A stretch of 49,483 bases of DNA from Flavobacteriales bacterium (GTDB lineage: Bacteria > Bacteroidota > Bacteroidia > Flavobacteriales_D > Parvicellaceae), in the NCBI GenBank assembly GCA_029251405.1, contig JAQXDK010000018.1, positions 1-49,483 of the forward strand, in the 5' to 3' direction. Under the pieces are notes generated by a model. The model saw only the letters and a program-made list of their open reading frames with translations, was not told the DNA's origin and searched no databases. Made by a program: the position numbers and the translations under genes. Positions 33,695-42,764 of this stretch are shown piece after piece (within the stretch, counting starts at the first letter, position 1; every line of letters begins with the position of its first letter).

Positions 33695-36607
33695 TTAATA
33701 TCCAAAAATTTCTTCTAAAGAAAGCTCTTTTAATTCTCCCATTTTTTCAAGAACATTCATGTCTACTAATTCTTTGTTTCCTATTACTAAATAGGTATAG
33801 TTATTACCTTTTATTTTAGTGTTGAAAAATGACTTAATGTCTTTCAATTCTAGGTTTTTAATTTGAGGATATATTTTTTGATTGATATCATAATCTCTTC
33901 CCATTTCTTTAGATGATAAATATTTCCAAAACAATGAAGATCTCTTAGTTCTAGAAGTTTCTATTTTCTTTAAAGCTGCAATTTTCGCAGAATTAAATTG
34001 ATCTTCTACTTCAGGCATATTGTTCATTAAATCAATCATTGCAATCTTAGCTTCTTCAAGTTTGTCTACTTGTGTTCCAATATATGCTCTTACATAATGA
34101 GACTGGTCTTTTTTTCTTGGAGAAGTAAAAACAGAGTAGGCTGAATAAGCTAATGCTTTTGATTCTCTTATTTCTTGGAAAACAATAGAGGACAGACCAG
34201 ATCCAAAATACTCATTAAATACCTTAGTTGTAGCAGAGAGATTCTGGTCATAAGATCCAACGTTTGAAAGCATCATCAATTCTGACTGAACCATGTCATA
34301 ATTCACAAAATATACCTTATTTGAATTAGTAGGTAATTCTTTGAATTTTTTTGCAGGAATGATAGGTTTTAAGTTTTCTGGTGTTTGGTGATATTTATTT
34401 AATAAAGTTTTAATTTCTTCAATATCTTTTCTTCCATAGTAGTATACATAATGATCATAAGAACTTAGTTTTTTGATTTTCCAAACTAGACTGTCCGGAT
34501 TAAGGTTGATTAGTTCTTCTTTGGAGAATTTATGTTTAATAGGCGAATTCTCTCCATACATTCCATAATTAAGAAGACCTCCATATAGGATTGATCTTTT
34601 ACTTAATTTGGCGTCTTCTCTTTCTTTTAACTTGTCTGAAACAGTATTCTTCAACGCAATTTCGTTAGGTTGTACGTTACTGATAATATGTTCAAATAGT
34701 TGAATGCCATTTTCGATAGATTCGTCAAGTCCAGAAAGTGTGATGTAGACTCTCTCAGATGCAGCGTAAACGTCGTAATTCAGACCCAGCTTAAACAATT
34801 CCAATTGTAATTCATTGGCAGAAAATTGATCGGTTCCTAAATATTCTAAATACTCTACAGCCATGGCCATTTCTTTATCGCTAAAAGAACCCATATCTAA
34901 AATATAGTTCAAACTGAAAGTTTCATTGTTTTTGTTTTCTACGTAATAAAGGTTAATTCCAGAATCTAGAGAATCTAATTTAATATCGTTTTTATAATCG
35001 TCAAATACAGGGTCAAGTCGAGAAGATACATTTGAATAAAAGTCTTTTGCAAATACAGAAGAAGTATCTCGATTTAACTGAACTTGTGTTATTTCAGGTT
35101 TTTCGACTTTAGGGTTGCTTCTTTCTCCATTTTCTTTATATACTACGACATAATTATTCTTGAAATATTTATTGGCAAAATTAATCATGTCGTCCTTAGA
35201 AACTTTATTTAATTTTTCTTTAATATTTACTACATCTGACCATTGTTGACCTAAAATAAATGCATTTGTCATCATACTCGTTCTCATTCTGTTATATAAT
35301 AATCCTTCTTGCTCCCTAAGTTTAAAATTCTTGATTACAGCTTTAAGCATCCAATCTTCAAAATCACCAGATTTGATTTTTTCTATTTCAGCTAATAAAA
35401 GATCTTTTACTTCATCTAAACTTTGACCGTCTCTTGGAACTCCAGACAATTCAAATGTGGAATAATCTTTCATAACATCGCTTGAAGAATAGGCGTCTAA
35501 CACTTTTTGAGCCTTAATTAAATTTAAATCAATTAATCCAGCCTGACCATTATTTAATAAACCGTCAAATAGATCTATCATGTAAATGTCTTCGTTTCGA
35601 ACTCCAGGTAATCGATATCCGATATTTAACCAAGCCGTATTACTGCCTGTTACTGTAACATATTCAGGTTCTAAGATTTCATCTTCTACCGCAGGTTCGA
35701 ATTTTGGTGTGGCTTTAGGTTCAAATGATCCAAAGTATTTTTGAATCAGATCAACAGTTGAGTCGGGGTCAATATCTCCTGAAAGAATTATAGCCATATT
35801 ATTAGGAACATACCAGTCGTTGAAATATTGATGGATTTTCTCCATGGAAGGATTTTTCAAATGTTCACTAGTACCAATAGTAGTTTGGGTTCCGTAGGAG
35901 TGTTTTTTAAATAACCTTTTAGCCATTTCTTCGTAGGCCAACCAATAATCATTATCCCTAGACCTGTTATATTCTTCATAAACAGCTTCTAGTTCTGTGT
36001 GGAAAAGCCTTAAAACTAATTCACTAAACCTCTCTGCTTCAATGGAAAGCCACTTTTCAAATTCATTGGCGGGTATTTCATTGATATAAACTGTTCGTTC
36101 ACTTGATGTGTAGGCATTAGTACCTTTAGCACCAATAGAACTAATCATTTTATCATATTCGTTTGGAACAGCAAACTTTGCTGCCAAGCCAGATAAACTG
36201 TCAATATCTCTGTAAATTGATTTACGTTTATTTTCATCAACCGTATTTCTTCTAAGTTCATATAAGTCAGAAATTTGTTTAAGAACTACTTTTTCTTTAT
36301 CCCAGTTAATTGTGGCCATTTTAGAAGTCCCCTTAAAGACCATATGTTCTAAATAATGTGCTAAACCAGTAGCGTCAGAAGGATCTTGCTTGCTACCTGT
36401 GTTTACAGCAATATTTGTCTGAATTCTTGGTTCATCTTTATTAATAGACATGTAGATTTTTAAACCATTATCAAGAGTGTATATTAAGGTGTTAGTTATG
36501 TCATTTTCTACCGTTTCATATTTGTATTTAGAAGTAGACTCGGTCTTGTTAGAACAAGAATTAAGAAAAAAAACAGTTAATATTAATGTACAAATTTTAA
36601 TTTTCAT
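33695..36607 (-). CDS. M16-family zinc metallopeptidase lipoprotein
   Basis: Protein of 970 aa with a lipoprotein signal (FFLNSC, Cys18). The first M16 half carries the inverted zinc motif His84-x2-Glu87-His88 (GLAHYLEHMVFKGT) and the downstream ligand region LEAVYEEYNRSRD. The second half (about 520-970) is the catalytically inactive M16_C repeat with RESKALAYSAY. Two-domain proteases of this type degrade peptides in the periplasm in a clam-shell chamber. The anchoring Cys suggests attachment to the inner or outer membrane facing the periplasm. It lies 41 nt downstream of the HAD gene. Confidence 0.9.
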   Translation of the reverse strand: MKIKICTLILTVFFLNSCSNKTESTSKYKYETVENDITNTLIYTLDNGLKIYMSINKDEPRIQTNIAVNTGSKQDPSDATGLAHYLEHMVFKGTSKMATINWDKEKVVLKQISDLYELRRNTVDENKRKSIYRDIDSLSGLAAKFAVPNEYDKMISSIGAKGTNAYTSSERTVYINEIPANEFEKWLSIEAERFSELVLRLFHTELEAVYEEYNRSRDNDYWLAYEEMAKRLFKKHSYGTQTTIGTSEHLKNPSMEKIHQYFNDWYVPNNMAIILSGDIDPDSTVDLIQKYFGSFEPKATPKFEPAVEDEILEPEYVTVTGSNTAWLNIGYRLPGVRNEDIYMIDLFDGLLNNGQAGLIDLNLIKAQKVLDAYSSSDVMKDYSTFELSGVPRDGQSLDEVKDLLLAEIEKIKSGDFEDWMLKAVIKNFKLREQEGLLYNRMRTSMMTNAFILGQQWSDVVNIKEKLNKVSKDDMINFANKYFKNNYVVVYKENGERSNPKVEKPEITQVQLNRDTSSVFAKDFYSNVSSRLDPVFDDYKNDIKLDSLDSGINLYYVENKNNETFSLNYILDMGSFSDKEMAMAVEYLEYLGTDQFSANELQLELFKLGLNYDVYAASERVYITLSGLDESIENGIQLFEHIISNVQPNEIALKNTVSDKLKEREDAKLSKRSILYGGLLNYGMYGENSPIKHKFSKEELINLNPDSLVWKIKKLSSYDHYVYYYGRKDIEEIKTLLNKYHQTPENLKPIIPAKKFKELPTNSNKVYFVNYDMVQSELMMLSNVGSYDQNLSATTKVFNEYFGSGLSSIVFQEIRESKALAYSAYSVFTSPRKKDQSHYVRAYIGTQVDKLEEAKIAMIDLMNNMPEVEDQFNSAKIAALKKIETSRTKRSSLFWKYLSSKEMGRDYDINQKIYPQIKNLELKDIKSFFNTKIKGNNYTYLVIGNKELVDMNVLEKMGELKELSLEEIFGY

Positions 36608-36648
36608 ATTATATTTCTTAAACGATGGGGGTGATGCAATAATTTATT

Positions 36649-37302
36649 TCAATTTAACAGATTTAATTTAAAATCTTTTAAGGATTCTAATATTTTAAAT
36701 GATTTTTTTGCCCACTTAGGGTGAGACCCTTTTTCAGGAATTACCACGGTTCTCATTTTGGCAGCAAGACCTGCCATCATTCCAGCTTGTGAGTCTTCTA
36801 AAACCAAACAGTTTTCTGGACTTATTTCCAATTTATTTGCAGTTGTTAAAAAAACTGCAGGATCTGGTTTTCCAGCAACTTCATCTTCTGCAGAATGAAT
36901 AACTTTAAAGTAGTCTTTGATTTTAAGAGTTTCTAATGTCGTGTTAATTAATTTCATCGAGGAAGAAGAAGCAAGTGCAATAGGGATATTTAATGAAGAA
37001 AGTAATTTTAATGAATTTAATACTCCTGGTAACATTTCCCCTTTCGAGATAATTAGCTTTATCATTTTATCTTCAATGGCATACACTACATCTTGCTGAG
37101 AACATTTATCCCATTTTAGTTGTTTCCACCAATAATGAACAACTTGGTCAATTCTCATTCCAGTGGTAAGAGCACACATTTCAACTGTGAAATCAAATCC
37201 TATTTCCTGAAAACTTTCAATTTCGGCAATTTTCCATAGCGGTTCTGAATCAATAATTAAACCGTCCATGTCGTAAATAACTGCTTTAATTTCTGTGTTC
37301 AT
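36649..37302 (-). CDS. HAD-IA sugar-phosphatase-like hydrolase
   Basis: Protein of 217 aa with HAD motif I Asp11-x-Asp13 (YDMDGLIIDSEP), a helical cap (about 20-85), motif II LASSSS, motif III in the GKPDP segment and motif IV LEDSQAGMMA. It resembles HxpB/YniC hexitol/2-deoxyglucose-6-phosphate phosphatases in the EPLWKIAE and TTGMRID-QVV cap residues, but substrate range in this family is broad. Its start overlaps the pruA stop by one base (TAATG on the minus strand), so it is translationally coupled to P5C dehydrogenase. Confidence 0.85.
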   Translation of the reverse strand: MNTEIKAVIYDMDGLIIDSEPLWKIAEIESFQEIGFDFTVEMCALTTGMRIDQVVHYWWKQLKWDKCSQQDVVYAIEDKMIKLIISKGEMLPGVLNSLKLLSSLNIPIALASSSSMKLINTTLETLKIKDYFKVIHSAEDEVAGKPDPAVFLTTANKLEISPENCLVLEDSQAGMMAGLAAKMRTVVIPEKGSHPKWAKKSFKILESLKDFKLNLLN

Positions 37303-38930
37303 TATCCAAGGAATGGATATCTGTAGTCTGTTGCTGGGACTAGGGCCTCTTTAATAGTTCTAGGAGATACCCATCTTAATAAATTTAGATAAGATCCAGC
37401 TTTATCATTGGTTCCAGAACCTCTAGCACCTCCAAAAGGTTGTTGACCTACAACCGCTCCAGTTGGTTTATCGTTTATGTAGAAATTTCCAGCAGAGTTT
37501 TCTAATTTTTTCATAGCCAACTCCAATGCATATCTATCTTGACTGTAAACAGCTCCCGTCAATGCATATTCAGAAGTTTCATTAACAGTTTGTAAGATAG
37601 ACTCAAAATTTTCATCTTCGTAAACAAAAACTGTTACAACTGGTCCAAATATTTCTTCACACATTGTTTTAAACTTTGGGTCGGTAGTTTTAATAACAGT
37701 AGGTTGTATAAAATACCCTTTAGACTTATCACATCTACCTCCAACAATAATTTCAGCATTATTAGCTTTTTTAGCGAAATCAATAAATTCTGAAATTTTA
37801 TCAAATGAAGTCTCTGAAATAACAGCATTAATAAAATTTGATGGATCGTTTGTAGCGCCCATTTTAAATGAATTAACGTCTTCAATAACCTTTCTTAAAA
37901 CACTGTTCTCCATTGATTTAGGAATGTAAACTCTGGACGCTGCTGAACATTTTTGTCCCTGAAATTCAAATGCGCCTCTAGATATCCCAGCTGCCACTGC
38001 CATTGGATTTGCAGATGTATGAGCAACAATAAAATCTTTCCCCCCAGTCTCACCTACAATTCGGGGGTAAGAGCGATACTTATTAATATTGGTACCAATA
38101 GTGGCCCACAAGTGTTTAAAAACAGCAGTTGACCCTGTGAAATGAAGACCAGCAAAATCTTTATGATTGAAAACAACATCCCCAGCAGTTGGTCCATCAG
38201 CAACAACCATATTAATAACTCCATCTGGTAATCCAGCTTCTTTGAATAGTTTCATAATAACATGAGCGGAATACATTTGCGCTTCTGCTGGTTTCCAAAC
38301 AACTACGTTACCCATCATAGCAGGAGCTGCACAGAGATTTGCTGCAATTGCTGTGAAGTTAAAAGGAGTTATTGCAAATACAAATCCTTCTAGTGGTCTG
38401 TATTCAAGTCTATTTAATATCCCATCCGCTGATTCTGGCTGTTCTGCATAAATCTGTTGCATGTAAGCAACATTAAATCTTAAAAAATCTATTAATTCAC
38501 ATGCAGCATCTATTTCTGCTTGAAAAACATTTTTTGATTGGCAAAGCATAGTTGCAGCATTCATTTCATCTCTGTATGGTCCTGCTAAAAGATCTGCTGC
38601 TTTTAAAAATATAGTTGCTCTATTTTCCCAAGACATGTTGCTCCATTTCTCTTTGGCTTCCATTGCACACTCAATAGCTTTTTCTACATGAGAAGCATTC
38701 CCCATGCTAAATTCACCAAGTTTATGTTTATGATCATGAGGAGGGTTAACAGGATATTTAAGATCTGTAGTAATTTTATCTTTTCCAATGTATAAAGGAA
38801 TATGAATCGGTTTTTGATGATACATCTCATCATATTTATTCAACAGACTAACTACTTCTTTAGATTTTGGTTCGTAATTTCTAACTTCTTCATTAACGGG
38901 GTAGGGCATTTGATAAAAACCTTTAGACAT
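37302..38930 (-). CDS. pruA: L-glutamate gamma-semialdehyde (P5C) dehydrogenase
   Basis: Protein of 542 aa of the aldehyde dehydrogenase superfamily, P5CDH type (about 540 aa in Bacteroidota). Landmarks are ITPFNFTAIAANL and VWKPAE for NAD binding, GETGGKDFIVAH with the general base Glu, and GQKCSAASRVYIP with the catalytic Cys, plus the P5CDH-specific ending GGARGSGTNDKAGS. It oxidises glutamate semialdehyde from proline or ornithine to glutamate with NAD+. Standalone, without a fused proline dehydrogenase, and no putA-like gene is nearby. The divergent aminotransferase at 39030 may supply the semialdehyde. Confidence 0.95.
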   Translation of the reverse strand: MSKGFYQMPYPVNEEVRNYEPKSKEVVSLLNKYDEMYHQKPIHIPLYIGKDKITTDLKYPVNPPHDHKHKLGEFSMGNASHVEKAIECAMEAKEKWSNMSWENRATIFLKAADLLAGPYRDEMNAATMLCQSKNVFQAEIDAACELIDFLRFNVAYMQQIYAEQPESADGILNRLEYRPLEGFVFAITPFNFTAIAANLCAAPAMMGNVVVWKPAEAQMYSAHVIMKLFKEAGLPDGVINMVVADGPTAGDVVFNHKDFAGLHFTGSTAVFKHLWATIGTNINKYRSYPRIVGETGGKDFIVAHTSANPMAVAAGISRGAFEFQGQKCSAASRVYIPKSMENSVLRKVIEDVNSFKMGATNDPSNFINAVISETSFDKISEFIDFAKKANNAEIIVGGRCDKSKGYFIQPTVIKTTDPKFKTMCEEIFGPVVTVFVYEDENFESILQTVNETSEYALTGAVYSQDRYALELAMKKLENSAGNFYINDKPTGAVVGQQPFGGARGSGTNDKAGSYLNLLRWVSPRTIKEALVPATDYRYPFLG

Positions 38931-39029
38931 AATTTTTTAAATTTAGTTTACGCGAATTTAAAATTTAAATACGATTAATTTAATAAGGTTGATGAAATTA
39001 AATAATTTTAAACTAAATACAGATTAATT

Positions 39030-40199
39030 ATGTATACATCTTATCTAGCAAATACTACCAAATTTCCTTTCGGAATAGACGTTGATAGAGCTGATGGTAC
39101 TTTTATTTTTGATAAAAATGGTACTAAATATTTTGATCTAATCGCAGGAATTGCAGTTTCCAATCTGGGTCACCAACATCCATACATTATTAAACAAATT
39201 AAGAAGCAGATAGATAAACACTTACATGTAATGGTGTTTGGTGAGTATAGTCAAGATGTTCAAAATAAATTAGCCATTGAATTAGCTGGTTTAATGCCAG
39301 ATAGTTTAGATTGTTTATATGTAGTTAACTCAGGAACAGAAGCTAATGAAGCAGCTTTAAAACTTGCTAAAAGAGCTACTAAAAGAACGAGAATAGTTTC
39401 TTTTAAAGGAGCCTATCATGGATCTACACACGGCTCATTAAGTATATCTGGAAATGAGGAGAAAAAAGGATCTTTTCGACCTTTACTTCCGGATGTATTT
39501 CATCTGCCCTTTAACGATGTTGATGCATTAGATTTTATTGATAAAAATGTTGCAGGTGTAATTTTAGAACCTATACAGGGCGATGCTGGTGTGAGAATTC
39601 CTTCTAGAGAATTTATGACTAAACTTAGAAAAATATGTGACGATAATTGTATTTTATTAATTATGGACGAAATTCAAACTGGTATGGGAAGAACTGGTAA
39701 ATTATTCGCTTTCCAACACTTTGATGTAGTTCCTGATATTCTAACTATTGGTAAAGCGTTCGGTGGTGGTATGCCTATAGGTGGTTTAGTTACCAGTCAA
39801 AAATTAATGTCACTCTTCAATAATAATCCTACACTAGGTCATATAACTACTTTTGGAGGTCATCCAGCATGTTGTGCTGGGGCATTAGCTTACTTGGAAG
39901 TATTGAAACAAGAAAATATTATTGAAAATGTAGAAACAAAAGGGAAATTATTCGAAGAGTTAATTGCCCATCGTTCAATTGTTGAAATAAGGAGAAAAGG
40001 TTTATTTTTTGCAATAGAAATGAAAAGTAAAGAAATTGTTCAGAAAGTTGTTGAAGGTTGTAAGGATAGGGGAGTTTTAAGTTTCTGGTTTCTTTCTTGT
40101 CCGGAAAGCTTTAGAATAGCACCACCTTTGAACATATCCAACTCTGAAATTAAAGAATCTTGTAAAATAATTAACAAGGTAATGGACGAGGTTTGTTAA
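39030..40199 (+). CDS. Class III PLP aminotransferase (ornithine/acetylornithine-type)
   Basis: Protein of 389 aa with fold-type I class III signatures: NSGTEANEAALKLA, FKGAYHGST, VILEPIQGDAGV, MDEIQTGMGRTGKL and the PLP lysine Lys242 in TIGKAFGGGMPIGG. The closest families are acetylornithine, ornithine and 4-aminobutyrate aminotransferases; the length fits ArgD/RocD-like enzymes. It is divergent from pruA over 99 nt, which makes an ornithine delta-aminotransferase role feeding PruA attractive but unproven. Its stop interlocks with the stop of the convergent class V aminotransferase gene. Confidence 0.85.
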   Translation: MYTSYLANTTKFPFGIDVDRADGTFIFDKNGTKYFDLIAGIAVSNLGHQHPYIIKQIKKQIDKHLHVMVFGEYSQDVQNKLAIELAGLMPDSLDCLYVVNSGTEANEAALKLAKRATKRTRIVSFKGAYHGSTHGSLSISGNEEKKGSFRPLLPDVFHLPFNDVDALDFIDKNVAGVILEPIQGDAGVRIPSREFMTKLRKICDDNCILLIMDEIQTGMGRTGKLFAFQHFDVVPDILTIGKAFGGGMPIGGLVTSQKLMSLFNNNPTLGHITTFGGHPACCAGALAYLEVLKQENIIENVETKGKLFEELIAHRSIVEIRRKGLFFAIEMKSKEIVQKVVEGCKDRGVLSFWFLSCPESFRIAPPLNISNSEIKESCKIINKVMDEVC

Positions 40200-41341
40200 A
40201 TATTTAAAGATTTTTTGACAAGTGAAACTAAGCTCCCAATCTCTTTCTCGTTATTAAAAACGTTGATAGAAACTCTAATGTTTTTACCTCTTAGAGAAAC
40301 ATAAATATTATTTGATTCTAATTTTTCTTTAAATTTTAAAAGGTCAACTTTTTCAGAAAGACCAAGTGAAAATAGGTGTGGTTTAAAATAATCTTCATCT
40401 TCAAATAAGATGCCTATTGGTTTTAACTCATTAACTAAGGTTTCAGCGAGCGCACTGCAATAATTTTCAATATTGGAGATTCCCCAATCATTTATTTGTT
40501 GTAAACCGGCTAGCATTATAGGGGAGAGTAGAAAATTGGTAGTTTCTCCAACATTATATCTCCCAGCCATAGTTTTATAATTTGGATCATAGTCCGTTAG
40601 ATTGCTGAAATCTTCTGCATTTGTCCGATTCATCCACGATTCTTCAATGGGTGTTCCATTGTGAAATTTTTCAGAAAAATATCCTAATGCCATTGAGTAA
40701 GGACCAAACAGCCATTTATATCCTGCACAAATCATGGCATCAATATTCAATTCTTTTACATTAATTTTAGAAGCACCAACAGATTGAGTGCCGTCAACAA
40801 TAAAGTAAGCATTAACCTCTTTGCATTTTTGACCAATTTTATGAAGGTCAAATTTTGTTCCATTCATCCAATGAATAGAAGAAAGAAGAACCACTTTAGT
40901 TTCAAGGTTAATGGAGTCTATAATTTTTTGATTCCAGTCTTTTGCTTTTAATTTTTCTCTTTTAATTATATTTAATAGTACTTTATTATTCGCACACCAT
41001 TTTTCTAATGCAAAATGACCACTAGGGAATTCATTTTCAATGGTTACAGCATTGCCGCCATGGGTTATAATATTATTAAAAACATTAGCAAATCCATAAG
41101 AAGTAGAAGGTAGTATGGCTATTTCCTTTTGATGAGAATTTATAATTTTAGAGTATTCTTTTCTAATTTCATTAGAAATTTGAAAGTAGTTGGGTGCTTT
41201 TAGTTTAAATGGATTTCTCTCATTTTCTATTGCTTCAAAAATTTTCTCTTCACTTTTTTTAAGTAAAGGTCCTTTATATGCGCAATTTAAATAAGTAATA
41301 TGTGGCTCTAAACTAAAAAGGTCTTTTTGACATTTTAACAT
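40196..41341 (-). CDS. Class V PLP aminotransferase (cysteine-desulfurase/isopenicillin-epimerase-like)
   Basis: Protein of 381 aa with class V signatures: STSYGFANVFN near the phosphate-binding region, VDGTQSVGA (Asp183, Gln186) and the Schiff-base Lys209 in AGYKWLFGPYS. The catalytic Cys loop of SufS/IscS cysteine desulfurases is not recognisable, so this belongs to the wider group of selenocysteine-lyase/isopenicillin-epimerase-like enzymes of unknown substrate. It is a single gene facing pruA's aminotransferase and divergent from the T9SS paralogue at 41512. Confidence 0.82.
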   Translation of the reverse strand: MLKCQKDLFSLEPHITYLNCAYKGPLLKKSEEKIFEAIENERNPFKLKAPNYFQISNEIRKEYSKIINSHQKEIAILPSTSYGFANVFNNIITHGGNAVTIENEFPSGHFALEKWCANNKVLLNIIKREKLKAKDWNQKIIDSINLETKVVLLSSIHWMNGTKFDLHKIGQKCKEVNAYFIVDGTQSVGASKINVKELNIDAMICAGYKWLFGPYSMALGYFSEKFHNGTPIEESWMNRTNAEDFSNLTDYDPNYKTMAGRYNVGETTNFLLSPIMLAGLQQINDWGISNIENYCSALAETLVNELKPIGILFEDEDYFKPHLFSLGLSEKVDLLKFKEKLESNNIYVSLRGKNIRVSINVFNNEKEIGSLVSLVKKSLNI

Positions 41342-41411
41342 TTTTTAATCTTATTTTATTTAGACAAACTGTTTTTCTCGATCAAAATATTAAATATTTA
41401 TGATATTAATC

Positions 41412-41455
41412 CTGTAAAATTGGATTTTACAGAAAAAAAAACACTAAATTAGTGT
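41412..41455. promoter_or_regulatory. Two adjacent dyads upstream of the T9SS paralogue
   Basis: CTGTAAAAT and ATTTTACAG (41412-41432, 9-bp perfect arms, 3-nt loop) are followed by an A-tract and then ACACTA and TAGTGT (41441-41455, 6-bp arms). They lie 57-100 nt before the ATG at 41512 in a 170-nt divergent spacer. Neither is followed by a T-tract on the coding strand, so operator or RNA-leader roles are more likely than termination. Confidence 0.45.
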
Positions 41456-41511
41456 ACTTAATACAATAACATAACGTTTACTTTACAATTAATAAAATTA
41501 AATTTTAATAT

Positions 41512-42660
41512 ATGAAAAAAATATACACACTTATTTTTACAGCCCTTTCTCTGAGTTTTACAGCTCAAGTTGAAGGTACTTGGAAATTATCCCAAACCCC
41601 AGGTGCATTAGGAGTTGGTCCAACACAAGGAGACATAGGTTGGTGGAGTAATTCTGCCGCAGATTTAACAGCAAGAGCTTGTTTATTTGATGATTCAATA
41701 TCATTTAATGCAAATGGTGATTTTATGCATTATATGGACGGGTCTACTTGGATTGAAACGTGGCAAGGAGTTGCTGCTGAACAATGTGGTACACCTGTTG
41801 CACCTCATGATGGATCAGGATCTTTTACATATGTTTTTGCTAATAATCAACTTACAGTAAATGGTACTGGAGCTCACATTGGTTTAGCTAAAGCTACAAA
41901 TAGTGGAGAGCTAAGTGCTGCTAATCCTCCAGCTGTTCCTACTTCAAATACCTACGAAATTATGATGTCTGCAAACGGAGATACACTTACAGCGGATATT
42001 GATTTCGGTGGTGGATGGTGGAGATTTGTTTATACAAAAACAGGTTTGGCTCCAGCTCCTCCAGCAGCTTCTCATACAGTTACTTTTAACGTACATACAG
42101 ATTTAATTGCTGGAAATGTTTCTGCTGATGGTATCTACATTGGTGGTGGATTTGTTGGAAATAATGATGCTTTATTATTAGATGATTCTGATGGTGATGG
42201 TATTTGGTCTGGAAGTACAACTTTACCTGCAGCAGGTGGTCATTTCACTATTTTAAATGGTAATTGCTCTGATTGGTCTTGTAAAGAAGATATTTCTGGT
42301 CAACCATGTGCAGATGCTGGAAACTATAATGATAGAAATAACCTATTAGGTGGTTTCTCTCAAGATACAACACTAAATTTACAATATGGTTCTTGCGATA
42401 CACCCGGAACAGGTATTAACGAATTAGATAATAAACTATCTATTTTCCCAAATCCTTCTAACGGTGTTCTTAATATAAAAGCATCACAAAACATCAGTTC
42501 TGTGAATATTTATAACATGATTGGGAATTTAGTAATGGTTAAGAGTATTGCTAACAATCAGTCAATATTAAATATAGAAAGTTTAACTAATGGAGTTTAC
42601 TTCATAGAGTTTAACCTAAATAACGGTTCAACATTAAATTCTAAAATTATCAAAAGATAG
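41512..42660 (+). CDS. T9SS-secreted two-domain protein, paralogue 1
   Basis: Protein of 382 aa. A signal peptide (about 1-19) precedes an N-terminal domain (20-178) that begins VEGTWKLSQTPGALGVGP and carries WWSNSA, ACLFDDS and CGTPVAPHDG. This lipocalin-like domain is one I associate with marine Bacteroidota glycan-related secreted proteins. Residues 188-296 are the (I/V)GGGF module with an acidic DDSDGDG loop and CKEDISGQPC, homologous to the two modules at 298-541 of the protein starting at 125. Residues 304-382 are a T9SS type A tail with FPNP at 312-315. No enzyme domain is present; glycan binding is inferred. A terminator follows. Confidence 0.83.
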   Translation: MKKIYTLIFTALSLSFTAQVEGTWKLSQTPGALGVGPTQGDIGWWSNSAADLTARACLFDDSISFNANGDFMHYMDGSTWIETWQGVAAEQCGTPVAPHDGSGSFTYVFANNQLTVNGTGAHIGLAKATNSGELSAANPPAVPTSNTYEIMMSANGDTLTADIDFGGGWWRFVYTKTGLAPAPPAASHTVTFNVHTDLIAGNVSADGIYIGGGFVGNNDALLLDDSDGDGIWSGSTTLPAAGGHFTILNGNCSDWSCKEDISGQPCADAGNYNDRNNLLGGFSQDTTLNLQYGSCDTPGTGINELDNKLSIFPNPSNGVLNIKASQNISSVNIYNMIGNLVMVKSIANNQSILNIESLTNGVYFIEFNLNNGSTLNSKIIKR

Positions 42661-42686
42661 TTTTAAAGTTTAATATTTATTTAATT

Positions 42687-42715
42687 AAACCTGCCCATAG
42701 CGGCAGGTTTTTTTT
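42687..42715 (+). terminator. Intrinsic terminator
   Basis: AAACCTGCC and GGCAGGTTT form a 9-bp perfect stem with a 6-nt loop, followed by eight T residues counting those in the stem. It separates the two T9SS paralogues, which are therefore separate transcription units. Confidence 0.93.
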
Positions 42716-42717
42716 GT

Positions 42718-42759
42718 TTATATTGGTTAACAAATGTTAATTATTACGAACCAATATAA
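42718..42759. repeat. 11-bp inverted repeat upstream of the second paralogue
   Basis: TTATATTGGTT at 42718-42728 and AACCAATATAA at 42749-42759 are perfect inverted copies 20 nt apart, ending 5 nt before the ATG at 42765. The spacer holds a further short dyad (TAACA/TGTTA). It could be a dimeric regulator's operator, or an RNA stem that controls access to the start codon. Confidence 0.55.
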
Positions 42760-42764
42760 TTGAA

